Shown: positions 12,201 through 24,003 of the stretch, piece by piece | How positions within the stretch are numbered: the stretch's first letter is position 1 | How the letters are laid out: every line of letters begins with the position of its first letter | Source: Andrena cerasifolii | Lineage: Eukaryota; Arthropoda; Insecta; Hymenoptera; Andrenidae | Reading direction: 5' to 3' | Assembly: GCF_050908995.1 (NCBI RefSeq) | Contig: NC_135121.1 | Location: forward strand, 13,950,001-14,014,000 | Length of the DNA: 64,000 nucleotides | Translations under genes and position numbers: made by a program | Notes under the pieces: generated by a model | Told to the model about the DNA's origin: nothing | Seen by the model: only the letters and a program-made list of their open reading frames with translations | Database searches by the model: none

Positions 12201-13565
12201 GCGACTCGCTAGACTTATACTCACTCTATTACGCGTCGTTTCTCACGGAATCGACGGGACTTTGCAGATTTTATTGTTACTTTGTTCTATAGAGGGAGAA
12301 ATATAAATAAGAAAGAAGAGTGCCGTGTCCCCGTGTTGCGCGTCTGGTCGCGCGAGATTCCTTACTTTGTACCTACCATGTAAAACTGAAACGATAGAGA
12401 GCCGTATGTACATACAATACGTTTGAAGGTAACGTCACGAACCCTTGCAGATTTGAGACGGAAAAGAACAAAGTTTGAGTCGCCGGACCTGAGGAGGTTC
12501 TCGTTGCGTAGACGTCTGATAGAGAGAAAACAATTCTCCGATGGTACGAAATCATTCCACGGCAAATTTTCACATTCATGAAAAGTCGCCTGACAAAAGC
12601 TGCTTACGTTAATACGCATTTCGAGTACACTAATTGCGCGTTCACGCATCGATCGTCGCGATCGTTTCCATCATTTGTCGACTTATTTTCACTTGCGCAT
12701 CTACGCCACCGAAATCCTCGAAAATAATGCTTTTCTCGCCAACTCTATGCCACGGGATGAGAAGAGTTCTCGTTGTCAGTACTCGGGTACTCGGTTCTCT
12801 CTCGTGGCCAAATAAATATGTATGTACTTGGAACTCTTTCGTTGCTTCCCGCTCTGTAGCCGCGAATCTGTTGGCGCGACAGCTCGACCGCTTCTTTTCC
12901 CGGTGCCTATATCGAACGCGGAAACAACGGTTTTAGAGCGGTCATTAGCGAAACATTATTCTTTCCATGTACCCGGATCCAAGTACTGTTAATAAATATT
13001 GTTTCTGTGGATTCTCAATCTAACGGTATTGTTTCCTTCGCACTAATTTCTATTTAGTCCGTAACTTGTTGGTCTAATCGTGCATGATAGTCTTGGTCGG
13101 GAGGCGGGGCCACCCCCTCGACGACGATATTCATTCACGATCATCGAAACGCTTCGAACACCAGCGCGTCAGCCTTTCCTTATTTTCTGAACTGCCTCGA
13201 CTTCAAACAGTTAATTCGATTCGATCCGATGCTACGTGACGCGCTGTTCTGTTCGAAGGAAATGATGGAACGGCCGCTGTACATACCGAGTCACACCGAC
13301 TCACGCCAATCGACTTGCTTGCGTTCACGCAGCCTCATCAGGGCTTTCGTCTCACCATCGCGAATTCCCGGAGCTCTGGTAACCGACGACTGAATATCTG
13401 TTGTTTGTTGCAGCGTATGCCCAGAAATGGGAGCAGCTGTTGGTGCAGCAGCGCGACACCTTGAATGCTGCGATAGATCAAGTGAGTCAGTTTCGCGGAC
13501 AGCTATTGCAAGAGGAGCAAATCAGCCAGAAGATGACACGAACTCGTAATTTACGGCACAATTAA
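3285..13565 (+). CDS. Klp10A: Kinesin-13 microtubule depolymerase (KIF2A/Klp10A type), 5'-partial
   Basis: Uses ATP to remove tubulin dimers from microtubule ends; the family acts at spindle poles, centromeres and interphase plus ends. Exons read: 3285-3379, 3487-3597, 5983-6013, 6965-7415, 7595-8168, 9236-9485, 9560-9714, 9794-10000, 10101-10275, 13414-13565, all with GT/AG junctions and matching phases. Counting from the split glycine at 3285, this gives 733 residues; about 17 N-terminal residues lie on an unseen exon. Order: N-terminal localisation domain (VTVEWFERGETKGKEV), Gln-rich linker (144-174), kinesin-13 neck (about 181-232), motor (about 250-583), C-terminal coil. Motor landmarks: class-specific KVD (7773-7781), P-loop GQTGSGKT (7926-7949), switch I NSNSSRSH (9341-9364), switch II DLAGNE (9431-9448) and the family's KEC. 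The last exon (YAQKWEQLLVQQ...) matches the canonical KIF2 C-terminus. The 8169-9235 intron holds a MITE. Confidence 0.95.
4658..5357. repeat. Foldback element in kinesin intron 3598-5982
   Basis: Two arms of about 125-130 bp are inverted copies with few mismatches: left about 4666-4787 (for example CTGCTGGGTACTGGCCGCTA), right about 5236-5352. The roughly 430 bp between them is AT-rich with a short (TAA)n at 5219-5237. No open frame of interest is present. Ends were judged by eye and no clear target duplication was resolved, so no superfamily is given. Confidence 0.75.
6014..6964 (+). other. Kinesin intron without recognisable feature
   Basis: GC-rich intron between the 31-nt microexon and the exon with the Gln-rich linker. 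Long open frames occur on both strands but their translations are Arg/Ser-rich shadows. No repeat or RNA gene was recognised. Confidence 0.5.
7156..7248 (+). repeat. CAG/CAA tract coding polyglutamine in kinesin
   Basis: Mixed CAG and CAA codons give runs of seven and eight Gln broken by His, Leu, Ser and Ala, between the N-terminal domain and the neck. The tract is in frame within exon 6965-7415. Such tracts are often length-variable between individuals; that is general knowledge, not seen here. Confidence 0.9.
8199..9188. repeat. hAT-like foldback MITE, family A, copy 2 (complete)
   Basis: 990 bp with long inverted arms. Termini are TAGGGTGGC at the left and GCCACCCTA at the right. It is flanked by CTGTACAT (8191-8198) and CTGTGCAT (9189-9196), an 8-bp target duplication with one mismatch, which is the length produced by hAT transposases. 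Arms share the words CGATCGGATAACGGGAAAGG (left) and its inverse (right). No coding capacity is seen. It sits inside the kinesin intron 8169-9235, about 30 bp after the donor and about 47 bp before the acceptor. Confidence 0.85.
10784..11865 (+). CDS. Klp10A: Alternative last exon of kinesin-13, tail-anchor-like C-terminus
   Basis: A TTTTGCAACAG acceptor (ends 10783) opens a 1,082-nt exon that continues the phase of exon 10101-10275 exactly and stays open to TAA-type termination at 11863-11865. A transcript ending here would share the whole motor with the canonical form but have 1,043 visible residues, replacing the 50-residue coil by 360 new ones. The new part is acidic/Ser-rich at first (MSDASIGSASDVDSD), basic around KRFSARRMKSLKYHW, otherwise low in recognisable domains. 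It ends in a hydrophobic stretch (residues about 1020-1037, nt 11791-11844) followed only by RRTQEQ. That layout is what tail-anchored membrane proteins show. I recognise no homologue. Poly(A) signals at 12811 and 12991 lie before the canonical last exon, as expected for an alternative 3' end. A separate single-exon gene is less likely because no ATG starts the frame near the acceptor. Transcript support is not visible from sequence. Confidence 0.6.
12811..12816 (+). terminator. AATAAA poly(A) signal, candidate for long kinesin form
   Basis: AATAAA followed by a TATGTATGT-type U/GU-rich stretch, about 950 nt after the stop of the alternative last exon and before the canonical last exon. Confidence 0.4.
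12991..12996 (+). terminator. AATAAA poly(A) signal, candidate for long kinesin form
   Basis: AATAAATATTGTTTCTGTGG context: a canonical hexamer with a downstream U/GU-rich element. A better-looking signal than the one at 12811, still upstream of the exon at 13414. Confidence 0.45.
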
Positions 13566-15560
13566 GCTGGACCCTTTTACTGAAGAGAGGTAGAATCACA
13601 GAGTATCACGGCTACGACGGGAAGATTAGGAATGTGATAATTAGGAGAGATGCGGGACGGAATGGGGACGGGCCACTGGGGTGCGGAGATTCCGAAGCGT
13701 GCAGATCTGCTTCGGAACGTTCAATCGGTGGTTCATCGAGGATGAACGATGAATCTTTTCACTCCTTTCACACAACTGCAAAACCTCCTCGACAATGCCG
13801 AGATCCGCAAAACGATTCAATCTGAAAGATCAACGAGAGCTCGATTCCTGCTTAATTCGCGAGGCATAGCCAACGAGCGGAACGAAGAACAGTAGCCAGT
13901 CGACAGGTTCGCGAGATATCACAAGGATAGGTGCCGTGCGAATATCGTTCATTGCTTCACGAGTTATTTCTTGCATTATGTCCTATTTAGATTCTATTTT
14001 ACGATCGCCTCTTTCTCCTCTTACTCCTCTTTCTTCTTTCCCTTTACCCTTCCCCTTTCCCTGCCTTAGCTTTCATTGAAATACCATAGCCAAACATCCT
14101 CGACGATTCCTGATTTTAGTCGCCCTATATTCTCTAAGCAACGACTACATTTTAAAGCAAAATGATCATAATGCACGCGCGCAAAGACTACTCCTCCCCC
14201 GGAAAGTTGGGATAAATTTTAGGATCACGAATCGCGTAAATTGCATTCGAAAAAGACCAATGCCAGTTCGCTCGATGCGATCTTTTGTATCTCGAACGCT
14301 CTTCGTAATGGTTAACGTTGTCCATGGTTCTTGTCATCATCTTTTTTTTTTGTCACTTACCTGTCGATTTGGTGAGCTTTAACAACTCCGAACGAACCTT
14401 CCAACGTCCAAGCCGCGTTCACTTTGTTTGCGAACCATTCCACATCGTTCCACCGGGCAGAGAACTTTCGGTCGACAGCCTAGACTGTATTCAATTGAAA
14501 ACGATGGGGAAAGCTCGGAATCGGAAGCGCACCTAAATAGATGCATTAGCGTCGCATCGAGGATCCTGAGGAGCCATGCCAAGAAACCCGTTAGAGAGAA
14601 CCTTTTTATAGTGACATTGTACATGCGCGTTTGTGCACGGGTCACCGATATATCCCCAATGAACCAAATAACGACTGATTTCGAGAATATGATATAGATG
14701 GTAAGGACAACTATTGCCGTGCAGAAACTCGACTCGAGATTTTAGACTAAACTATACAAACGTTTTAGATTTTTTTTTTTACGATTTCTTTATTTTCTTC
14801 TTCCTTTACCCGTTTCTTGCCTTAAGATTCTATAATCGATACAGCATCGGGCATGTTCCTCTTCTTATCGTTTCTTTTCATTTGCATTTCTACTTACGGT
14901 TCACCCGCGTAAAGGTGCGATGTCTGCGCGAATACCAAGCCGAGTCCCATCGGTAAGCAGGCGCGGTTCGTTTGTGTTTCCTTGCACGTATTATCTGTCG
15001 ACAACGCTATTCACGTTTAGAAGCGCATAGTCTGGAAGCACGACGACGCGCGTCCTTCCCTCGTGGAAGCATCTTGCGATCAGCTTTTTCGTTCGACCGA
15101 TTCGATCGATAGGTCCGTGGGGCGTGGGATCGACTAGCCGATGAGCAACAGACGGAGGGGTGAGAGTGAGTGAGAATTCAGGTGAATACGTGGTATGCGT
15201 GTGTGTGTGTGTGTGTATCTGTGACTATGTGTGTGTTGAAAGAGAGAAAGAATGGAGAGAACGAGCGTGAGAAAAGATAAAACGATAGATCGTCAACTCA
15301 CGTGTACACGTTGTTGGCAAAATATGATTTTTATAGAAGTGTATTTATATAGATAACCGCGTCGTTATATCGCATATAAAACGAGAAATTTGCACGTCTG
15401 GCATAACGAACGCAAAGTTTTTCTGTTCACACATGATGATACTTATTAAAATCGAATGCGCTTTAAAATGGTGCGAAATGCCCTCTGTATTCATTCTTTC
15501 TCCGACAAGCCGTCAATAATGTTTTGTTAGACGTTAAAATTAAAGTTTTGTAGAAGTCGT
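13566..15560 (+). other. Probable 3' UTR of canonical kinesin form
   Basis: No coding frame is convincing. It includes a (GT)n run at about 15198-15217 and a U-rich region near 14340 and 14770. The sequence up to an ATTAAA at 15539 has no AATAAA, so a UTR of about 2 kb is the simplest reading; the true end could be earlier. Confidence 0.4.
15539..15544 (+). terminator. ATTAAA poly(A) signal, candidate for kinesin
   Basis: The commonest variant hexamer, followed by a GT-rich stretch (TTTTGTAG). It lies about 400 bp from the signals of the convergent FICD gene. Confidence 0.35.
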
Positions 15561-15974
15561 ACGTTTGCTATTCTCTGTGTTGTTATTACATACGTCGAGC
15601 CGTTTTCACGCAACTCGCGCCGCAACTGTTCGCAAAAGAGAAATACCGCTAGCCGTATGTACGCGTTGCGCGTGATTCGACGCACGCCCGAATCTGCCGA
15701 CCAGCGCTATTATTTTTGTAATTAATAATTAAAATAAGTAGTCGCGATAGGAAACGAAGCAAACGACTCCATACGCATTCTTCGCAGGTGACGCGTAAAC
15801 GCGAACGTCTTGCTTTGCCCCACTGCGAACAAACGACGATTGTTTCCCACAGATGAGAAATTGCGGGTCCGTTTAACGTAAGTACCAATTTAACGGCGTA
15901 ACGTAAATTTCTGAACATTTGTATAGAACAAGGCCGTAACAAAATACACGAACAATAATTTTCAAAATAACGTG

Positions 15975-15996
15975 TTTATTAAAATCCGCGTTTATT
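15975..15996 (-). terminator. Two AATAAA poly(A) signals for FICD
   Basis: TTTATT on the plus strand at 15975-15980 and 15991-15996 is AATAAA on the minus strand, about 550 bp after the FICD stop. The interval 15997-16532 is then its 3' UTR, with a (TA)n/(GA)n simple repeat at about 16104-16154. Confidence 0.5.
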
Positions 15997-16532
15997 TACA
16001 TATTTCGTGCGCCGCAAGTAACTTGACCAGCAAGTAAGAGATTACACGTCGTTTCGTTAATTTAAACACGATGAATTCGCGACAGTGTTTAAAATTCGCC
16101 TAGTTATATATATATATGTATAATACAGATAGAGACAGAGAGAGAGAGAGAGAAAGATTCCCTGATATATTCTTACGTTAGATCACAGTCTTTGATCAAG
16201 ATTTGCACTGTACTTGAAACGTGGATTATTTTCCGTAAACTATAAAACACAGAACGGAAAGTAATAATGAAACGGAAGCATTTTGTACCCGATAATCCTG
16301 ATTACGGTACTTTGACTCGCGTTGAAAACCATAAGATGTAGGGTTTTTGTAAGAACGGTGCAGCAAGTGGTAGCTTGAAACAATACACGCACCTGCATGC
16401 CGATTGTACATAATACCACGTCGGTGTTGGAGAACCGGAAGGAACGGATGGATGGGGCATACGTGCGCCATTAAGGTTCTTTGGTTTCTATAAAATACTT
16501 ATAAATCCATGGATCGTGAGTCACGCGGACAC

Positions 16533-18206
16533 TCAATCATTATCGAACTGATTGTCGGCGGCATGGGTAGGATCAGCGGTTTCTTCGATAGCGATCGTGG
16601 TATGTCTGTCGGTAAACAGAGTGTCTTGACTGAGCGCGGGGACTTGTCTGGAGAACTCGCTGGTCGCCCACAAGAACAGATCCAGCGTCTGTTCGGTACA
16701 CTCCGCTATGAATCTTACAAACGGTCGGACGTCCCCGGTATTAGCAATTTGGAGATTTTCGTAGTAGGTGTGCCGGTGCTGTTTGTGAATAATTACAGGT
16801 GGATAACCGGCCTGCATGAGGATCATGTTCATGAGCAAACGCGACGTTCTACCGTTTCCGTCGGAGAACGGATGGATGTGTACCAGCTTGTAATGCGCCA
16901 GAGCCGCGTACCTGCAGAGAAATAAACGAAAATGAAACAAAAGGAAGGATGGACGAAAACGCTTGTAAATACCTAGTGTATGTGCCGCGCGTAAAAAAAT
17001 GCTAATCTTGTTGTTTACCTGACCGGGTGCATTCGAATGGCCCTCTCGCTGTTCAACCATAACGCGAATTCCTCCATCAGATAATGTATGTCGCCGGGCC
17101 CAGGAGGTACGTGACCTCCGACATATACTTGAGTCCGTCGAAACTGACCGCCCTGCACGGGATCCACGTGCCCCAATACGCGCATGTGTATCTCTAGTAT
17201 CTCTTTTATCGAAATAGAGCCGACCCGATTGACCAACGTAGCGTTTATGTATTTCATCGCGGCGTCTAGTCCCAGTATCTCGTTGTGTTCGTCGATGCTC
17301 TTGCCAGCCACCGCGGTCCGTGTCTCCACTATCGCTCTGGTTTGTGCCAGGTTCATCGTGTTCCCTTCGATCCCGACGGTGTGATAAATATGTTGAAAGT
17401 AAGCTTCCTTCTTGGCGCGTATCAATGCGGCATCGTTGTCGGGTATCGCCGCAAGCGCGTTCCGCTTATCGTCTATACGTCTGAGCATTCTTCTATCTAG
17501 TTCCTCGACCACGCGAGCCGTCCTCTGACTGTTTATCAAAGCTTCCTCGTGATTTGGCTGGTAGCTCAAAGCGCGCGCGTAATACTCGTTCGCTTTGATC
17601 ACGTCGTTCTGCGTGTATTCCAGAAACTCTCCGTAATGATTCAAGATATCCGGGTGACGAGGCGCCAAAGCTACCGCGTGTTGAAACAGCTTTACCGCCT
17701 TTTTCTGCTTGCCGGACAACTTCATTTCTATCGCCAAGTGGAGGGAGGTTAACGCTTCCGCGGTAGACGCTGCGCTATTTTCACGAACCTGCAGCTGATC
17801 CGTTCGAGAACTGGGCAACGCCACGTCCAGAGTACCTTCATTGTACACGTTCATCCTACCCTCCGATGGAAGAGGGATAAATACATGGCGATAGTCCTGA
17901 GCATCTGAAAGAATCGGCAGATACAGAGAAACACCCTCGGCGAGGAAATTACGCAAGCTAAATAGGGCAAGCTAAATGGGTCCACTTACCCGGCAGCTCC
18001 TTCAACGATTCTCGGATGTACTGGGAGAGCAACGTGCCTATCACGGCAACCGCAACTCCCGACGCGAACACGAGAAACACTATGATGCGATTCACCGTCA
18101 TATCAACGCTCTCATTCTCTCGAGTTCTCGCCTTTACGTGAACGGGCTTCTCATTGAACGTGGAAAGCAGTGTCGTCCGCGGCACCAACATGCTTCCGCG
18201 ACACAT
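16533..18206 (-). CDS. Fic: Protein adenylyltransferase FICD/Fic (BiP AMPylase), complete
   Basis: Adds AMP to, and removes it from, the ER chaperone BiP/GRP78, matching folding capacity to load; it is a type II membrane protein facing the ER lumen. Exons (minus strand): 18206-17990, 17904-17019, 16911-16533; junctions GT/AG, phases 1 and 2. The product is 493 residues, the usual length for insect Fic. Visible parts: single membrane segment about residues 41-63 (IIVFLVFASGVAVAV...), two TPR motifs about 119-190, inhibitory helix TVGIEGN at 248-254 with the gatekeeper Glu252, and Fic core HPFSDGNGR at 381-389 with catalytic His381, followed by TSR. All key residues for both AMPylation and de-AMPylation control are intact. 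The start at 18206 is chosen as the first ATG of the frame; Met6 is an alternative. The gene is convergent with the kinesin. Confidence 0.96.
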
Positions 18207-21200
18207 TTGCCGTTAGTAGAATACGTTGGAGCGATCAGTCGCGATGTGCTCCGGAATGTATCGGACGATACACATACACACGTTCCGCCGCGGTCCAGGC
18301 AAAACTTGCACCGAAATGACAACACCCCGTCATCACTGCTAGACGATCCATGTGGTTCTCTTCGATTGGTCTGAGGAGTCTGCTCAATTCTGCTGTACGA
18401 GGACTCTGAGCGACTCTGAGGAGCGAGCTTTGACTGACGCAGTCTGATTCTCATTCGTGTATTCGCCGCTGCATACAGATGTCACTAGCAGTCACTAACG
18501 CTGATCGCGAAACTGACAATCAGATGTTTCATCGGCAGCTACAACCATAGACGAGCTACGCAATAGACCCATCCACCCGATGATATTTTCTAGCACCCGA
18601 TAGCAGTGTTTACCAGCGGTAGGAATTAAAATTATAATTGCGGAAGAACTTGAAAATAAAATATTTTATTTTCAAATATTTTCTATAATAGCAAATTAAA
18701 CGATTATTAATAAATCATCAGTAATCAATTTATTAACATCACTGGGCACTTGGAAACCATCAAAAAGCTGTAACTTTGTTTAAAAAACGTCCTACGGGAA
18801 AACTGCATTTAGAGGGAACTTATTCACAATAGTAGGCCCTACCTACAATCTCATCGAGATTCAACGCCCTATCTCGACGTTATAGGGACGAAGTCCATTG
18901 AATCCTCGAGAAAGTGGTGGCCACCCACATATGCATTATAGTTGGATGAATCATTTAGGAGAGATACCTACCTCTTCGCAGACGTCTTGTGTAACTTGTA
19001 ACCAGAGAAAAAGTAGCAAGTTGGAAGGCCCCTAGATAGGGGCCACCTACTCAATCTTGTACGTATGGTTGCCTGAAACGATTTATCGCGACGCTGTGCA
19101 CCACGATACGTTACGTATCGCACTTGTTACGTTATCCACTTTCTTCTTTTTGCATACCGGCTGTAGTCAGATCGATTCACAATTGCGTTTCTCGTAGCAA
19201 TTTTCACCATATTTAGTTTCAATTCTAACCGCTAGTAGGATTGCAATCGAATTCTAGTCTGAATTGATAACGTTGCATGCGACAGGGACATGGTAAGGAG
19301 GCTCGCAAATTTACAAACATACGTAAGTACCCCGTCTGTAATGCTATAACGTAACGTTCCGTTCCGATACGCTCTGTGAAAGTAGCGCCGCCGATTCTGG
19401 ACCCGCGAATACGAGTCTCGACAACGATTGGATCAGACAGCAGAAACATGGCTCGAATTGTTTCTAATCTCGGCAACAGTTTCTCTCTTTAGCAAGCGAG
19501 TGTTAGTCTTCTTTGGAAAAAGTTTAAAGCAAGTATCCCCAAAGAGTTTAGGATTCGGTGATGATCCATATTCAGGCGGGAGGCGGGACGCAGGGAGATG
19601 CGCGGGGTGCGACGATCCGAAGCGAAACGAAACGAAAGGAAAGAAGGCGAAAGGATGCATTGGTTGCTACATAGGCGGTGATACGATGCAAGGCAGGGCA
19701 AGACATACCGAGAAGCGTGGCGGGGAACCGATGCGGGCGAAGAGAAGGCGAGGTAGGTCTGCGCGAGCGAATAATAGTCGAAACGACCCTGAAACCGAGG
19801 CCATCGTTGTTCGTTGGCCCGAACAGCACGCAAGCACCGTCGTTTCACTTTACCTTCGCGATCTTCTGCGTCGCTTCGCGTAGCGAGTGCAAAAGCATTC
19901 GCGCGGTAAATACTCCGACAGTGATCGTTCCAGACAACACCTGCCGAGCATTTTCTCAATCTTTTCTCTGTCCCAGCAACTGTGCGATGTCAAAGACGAG
20001 ACAAGACGAAGCTTGCCCCCATAGATCAGTAATTCTTTCCGCAAACAGGAATAGCGAGTGTCGATAAAACGTCTAACCATTTCAGCTTAGTTTCGCATCT
20101 TTATACCCGAGGGCGCTACCCACGCGCCCTATAGTACCATTCGTAATAAGTTACTCGTAATAAGATCTCGTTTAAGCTTCGGATAATCGATGCGTCGCGT
20201 GTGTAGGCATTGCTTGTTCCGGGAACTCTCGAGCTATGAAAAAGCTTCTGCAAAGAGGAGTTGGAAAGTGGAGTCGGTAGAACGTGAAACGAATTGGGTT
20301 TTCGACGCATCGAAGAAACGAGAGTGTATCGTACGTGTAGATCTTCGCCCCCTGGAGTAGAATCGTTCTTCTCTTCCCCGAAAGGTGCCCGTACCATCGA
20401 TTGGTTATGCTCTAATTACGTTTACCGCGTACGCACTTGGATCCCTTTCCTCGTAACTAAGGTAAATCCAATTCGACCAAACTCGTTTGGCATAGGTGCT
20501 TACATACGTTTGTTTGTCAGAATGAATCACACCTTTCCTGCCCATCGCAATTACATTATCTCTCAACTCCCATTCTTCCTCAAATCTTGCCGAGTTTCGA
20601 CTGATTTCGTTCTTCCGATACGGCTCCTCCCTCTCTCTCTCTCTCTCCTTCTCTGCTTCTCCTACCCTAAATCCTCGACCCTCGCCACTCTCTATACTCT
20701 ATACCCACACCTTGGACTGCGCAGTGCACACACACTCATCTCCGTACCCGGCAAGCCTTGGTCGCTCCCTTCCTCCCACTGGTCATCATACACAGATGCT
20801 CGTGTTTTCCTCGAACAAAAGGCTAGGTATTCGCGACAGCGGTATTTCTTCGAATCGTTCGCGTATTTAACAGCCGTCGAACCGAAACTCGCCCGTACAC
20901 CAAAACAGTTGTCTCCTTCCAGATACGGATCGGAGATAGATCGACGCGCGGCTGGGCTACGTTCGCGCGAGTCCAAAGACTAAGCGGAAATACCCATGCG
21001 TGGTGGATCGTTGGCGGCTGGTTCCTACTCGGCTGTACATATGCAGGCACCTATGTGCGTGTGCATTTGGCATCGCGTTCCTCGCTGTTCAGCTTGGAAT
21101 CGCCGAAGCCGCGGCAGCGCGGGCTGAACGTCGCGGTCCACGGAGCTCCGCGACGAACCATCTGATCGACCTTCGTTGAAAATGGAGAAGCAGCCAGGCG

Positions 21201-21607
21201 CGATCCCGAAAGCGAGGCAGTGAGCGTAGCGAGGTTCACGCGCCGCGCCGGGTCAACGTTCTCGATCGTCCAGTCGGGTCACGTTCGCGATAACGACCGG
21301 GAAAAGAGAAAGGACGACCGTCACGAGAAACGGTGATCGAGAGAACAGGGATCGCGCGCTACCGAACGCATGACCGGAACGAAAGCTCTGGACGGATCGA
21401 GTTAGGGACGTCCGAATTATCTTATCTGGAGGCAAGCGTTTTGTAGAATTTCTCATAGATCGCGGGTCCGTCCGCTTCTTCGCTCGGCCCACATTAATAT
21501 CCCCCGATTCTCCTTGCTACAGTTCACGGACGGCAGCGTTCCCAAGATGCCAGTTACGGGGACATCTCCTCCAGTGATTTCCCAGCAACGACCTGCCGGG
21601 ACCTGCA

Positions 21608-21624
21608 GCGCGCGCGCGCGCGCA
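21608..21624. repeat. (CG)n run
   Basis: About eight alternating CG/GC units. A similar run lies at 41708-41723. Alternating CG can adopt Z-DNA; nothing else marks the site. Confidence 0.8.
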
Positions 21625-22408
21625 ACCGAACCTTGCATTCCCTTCGCAAGCACGCACGCGCACAGCACACTCCTGTGCTGGCAAACAAACTCGCGCAAGC
21701 GGACGCGTCCCGACCTACTCGAAGCGCAGAATCGCCTCCTACCTACCTACCTACCTCCGCGGGAGAAAAAGGGACGAGCGAACGTTTTCTGTGGGCTGCG
21801 AGAGGATCCGGCGAGTCTCAGCGGTCAAGCTATGTATTTGTCCGTTCGAGGGACCGTTCGAAAGGCCCGGCCGAGGGGCAGATGGCCAATGTAGTTTCGA
21901 GGCAAAATTTCCGACCGGGTAAACCGAGGGCAACGGCGTCGGCCTCGGCGGCCACGTTGTGTTTAAGGAGGAATATGCATTTGGATCGCGCGGCTGATTC
22001 ACGACGGATGAATCGACTCGACACGCGGCCGCGCGAACGACCGCCCGTCCCATCTCGCCGCCCGAATTTCCGTTTGCCAAGGTTCCGCGAGAGATTGCAC
22101 GAACCCGAAGACCAGCACCGACCGGCGCGTTTACGCCGAACCAGAAAGCAATCTATTTATCGAAGAGACCATAATAAAAGCGGTCGAGCAATATCGGAGC
22201 AGCGTAAACCTCGCGGTCGTCCTTCCACGAGAGCTCGGCTCTCCTTTTACGGCATGGAAGGTCGAAATGGAAAAAAGCGGTTCGTGGAAGGCGTCTATGC
22301 CCGATCCCCGGCCTGGCCGCTCGGATAGTCGGCCACTTTGTCGGCGAGTTTATTATTCGTAACGGAGAATTCGAGAGGATCGACTGGATTATCGTGAACG
22401 CTCTTCGC

Positions 22409-22437
22409 CTCTCCCTCTCTCTCTCTCTCTCTCTCTT
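22409..22437. repeat. (CT)n microsatellite
   Basis: Uninterrupted CT repeat after a CTCCCT lead. Similar CT tracts occur at about 7462-7480, 44387-44445, 52690-52712 and 54943-54965. Confidence 0.85.
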
Positions 22438-23636
22438 GCCCTGCAACAGCCGCCACCACCTCCTCATCTTCGCCGCACCTCCACCGCACATCCGCCGTCC
22501 ATCGTCCATTTAGTATATATAGATATTGTGTTTAGGTATTTACGTATATATAGTATATGTACTTAGTACTTACATATTTTCTTTCAGAAGCTCCTCGTCG
22601 ATCGCGCTCGCGACCTTTCCCAATGCAGCACAAGCGAACTGTTTGTTTGGCAATCGAGTGCTGCCTGGAACGGGGCAGATATGCTGACTCATCCTCAAAT
22701 TGGTTTTCTTCTTCTGGCCGTCGCCGTTGCCGTTAATGTCTCCGTGCCTGTTTCCCACGAAAGAAGCGAAAGGGGAAAGCGCTTGGTCGAGCCGCGTCAG
22801 CGGCCAATAGCGAAGATTTATGAGCGGGTCTATGCGAGCTTTGCATTCTCGGTGTTCCATCGGTGAACGATCCTGCATATCCGCGCGGCTACCCTTCGAT
22901 CGTCGTGTCTCGATCGCGCGTAAGAAAAAAAAAAGGAGAGGAGGATGAAGCCTCGGATTCCTAGCAGCGACGAAGGAACGTCGATTACGAAAGGCGAAGG
23001 AAAGATTTCGGTACGAGGGCCCCGTTGCGTGGAATAATACGGAAGAAAAGAGATTATAGGTTGCGGAGGTTAAAGCCTGGCTTTATTCCGGCCGTGGAAG
23101 AACTACACAGCGACCAGCGAGGGTCGCGTTTCTCGGTCACGGTTCCTTCGGTTGCTTCGGATCTGCGCGAGGCACCCCGGCTAAGAATCGTCCTCCCTTT
23201 TGTGTGGAACAGCATCCGCTCTCGTGTTCTTGTTCAACGTCTCTTGGCTGTCACGAAATCGGACGTGGCACGGCCATTGAAACTCGAGACCCTCGCGAGA
23301 CGGCTCATTCAAAGCGCCCACCGTTTCGTGCTACGATCTTTCGTGCTTCTCTCATCCTCTCGGCCCTCGGATGAAGCTCGCCTTATGAAAGAAGGGAAAG
23401 GCCGGGGATCCAGGGTTGAAGATGGAAAGAAATAAAGCCCGTCCTTTCGGGGCCAAGACGCGCTCGGGGCATTCAAACTTATTGGTTCGGACGTTTGCCG
23501 CGGGTAGAGCGTAGGGTAGTCCCGTTCGGCTACCTGCACATAGGGCTGCCATCTGTAGAATCATTAATCCAGGACGGAGAGCACTAAAACCCCGGACATT
23601 TCCTCTTGAAACCGGGACACTTTTAACTATCTTATA

Positions 23637-23993
23637 TAAGGTGAATGTCCCAATTTCTGCTGGTTTAAGAGGCAACTCGCCATAAAGAAGGTGTAAAAAA
23701 TTTGTTTGTGATGAAAATTTGCAGAGTAATTGATTAATTCTTTAATAGTAAATCAACCAATTCAAAAACTATTTAAAATCGATATTTCAAGATGTTTAAC
23801 TATTAGTAATTTGTAATTAAATATATACTCCTCTAAATGTCCGTGTTTCTGCTCGTGAAATATAGAGATGTATGTATTGCCCCAAGCTCGTGCAATACTG
23901 GCGTAAATGTTTAAATAATTCAGAATTATTCTGTTGCAACTGTAGTAGAAACGTAACGCATATAATAATAAGAAAAATACGAAATTCACCTTA
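23637..23993. repeat. MITE family D, copy 1 (nested)
   Basis: Ends TAAGGTGAATGTCCC and CACCTTA. The same sequence occurs in opposite orientation at 45930-46246, sharing words such as CCAATTTCTGCT, AAGAAGGTGTA and GCAGAGTAATTGATTAATTC. Non-coding. The target duplication could not be settled by eye. Confidence 0.75.
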
Positions 23994-24003
23994 TTATGTA
24001 CGA

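Larger units (their letters stand above)
11866..13413 (+). other. Probable 3' UTR of the long kinesin form, then intron
   Basis: No further coding frame is supported. AT-richer DNA after the stop at 11865 carries two AATAAA signals, and beyond 13010 the sequence reads as plain intron up to the acceptor TTGTTGCAG at 13405-13413. Confidence 0.45.
18207..23532. other. Non-coding: FICD upstream side, then GC-rich DNA without a gene
   Basis: The first few hundred bases should contain the FICD promoter and 5' UTR; no TATA box is obvious. 18600-18760 is AT-rich. Beyond 19 kb the DNA is GC-rich with long but Arg/Ser/Pro-rich open frames on both strands that I read as chance. Simple repeats: (CT)n near 20630-20650 and 22409-22437, (CG)n at 21608-21624, (CTAC)n at 21741-21757. 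No exon pattern was recognised. Confidence 0.5.

Noticed and set aside
20294..20983. 229-codon open frame, plus strand
   Set aside because: Runs through a (CT)n tract and has no recognisable domain; no supporting splice or promoter evidence.
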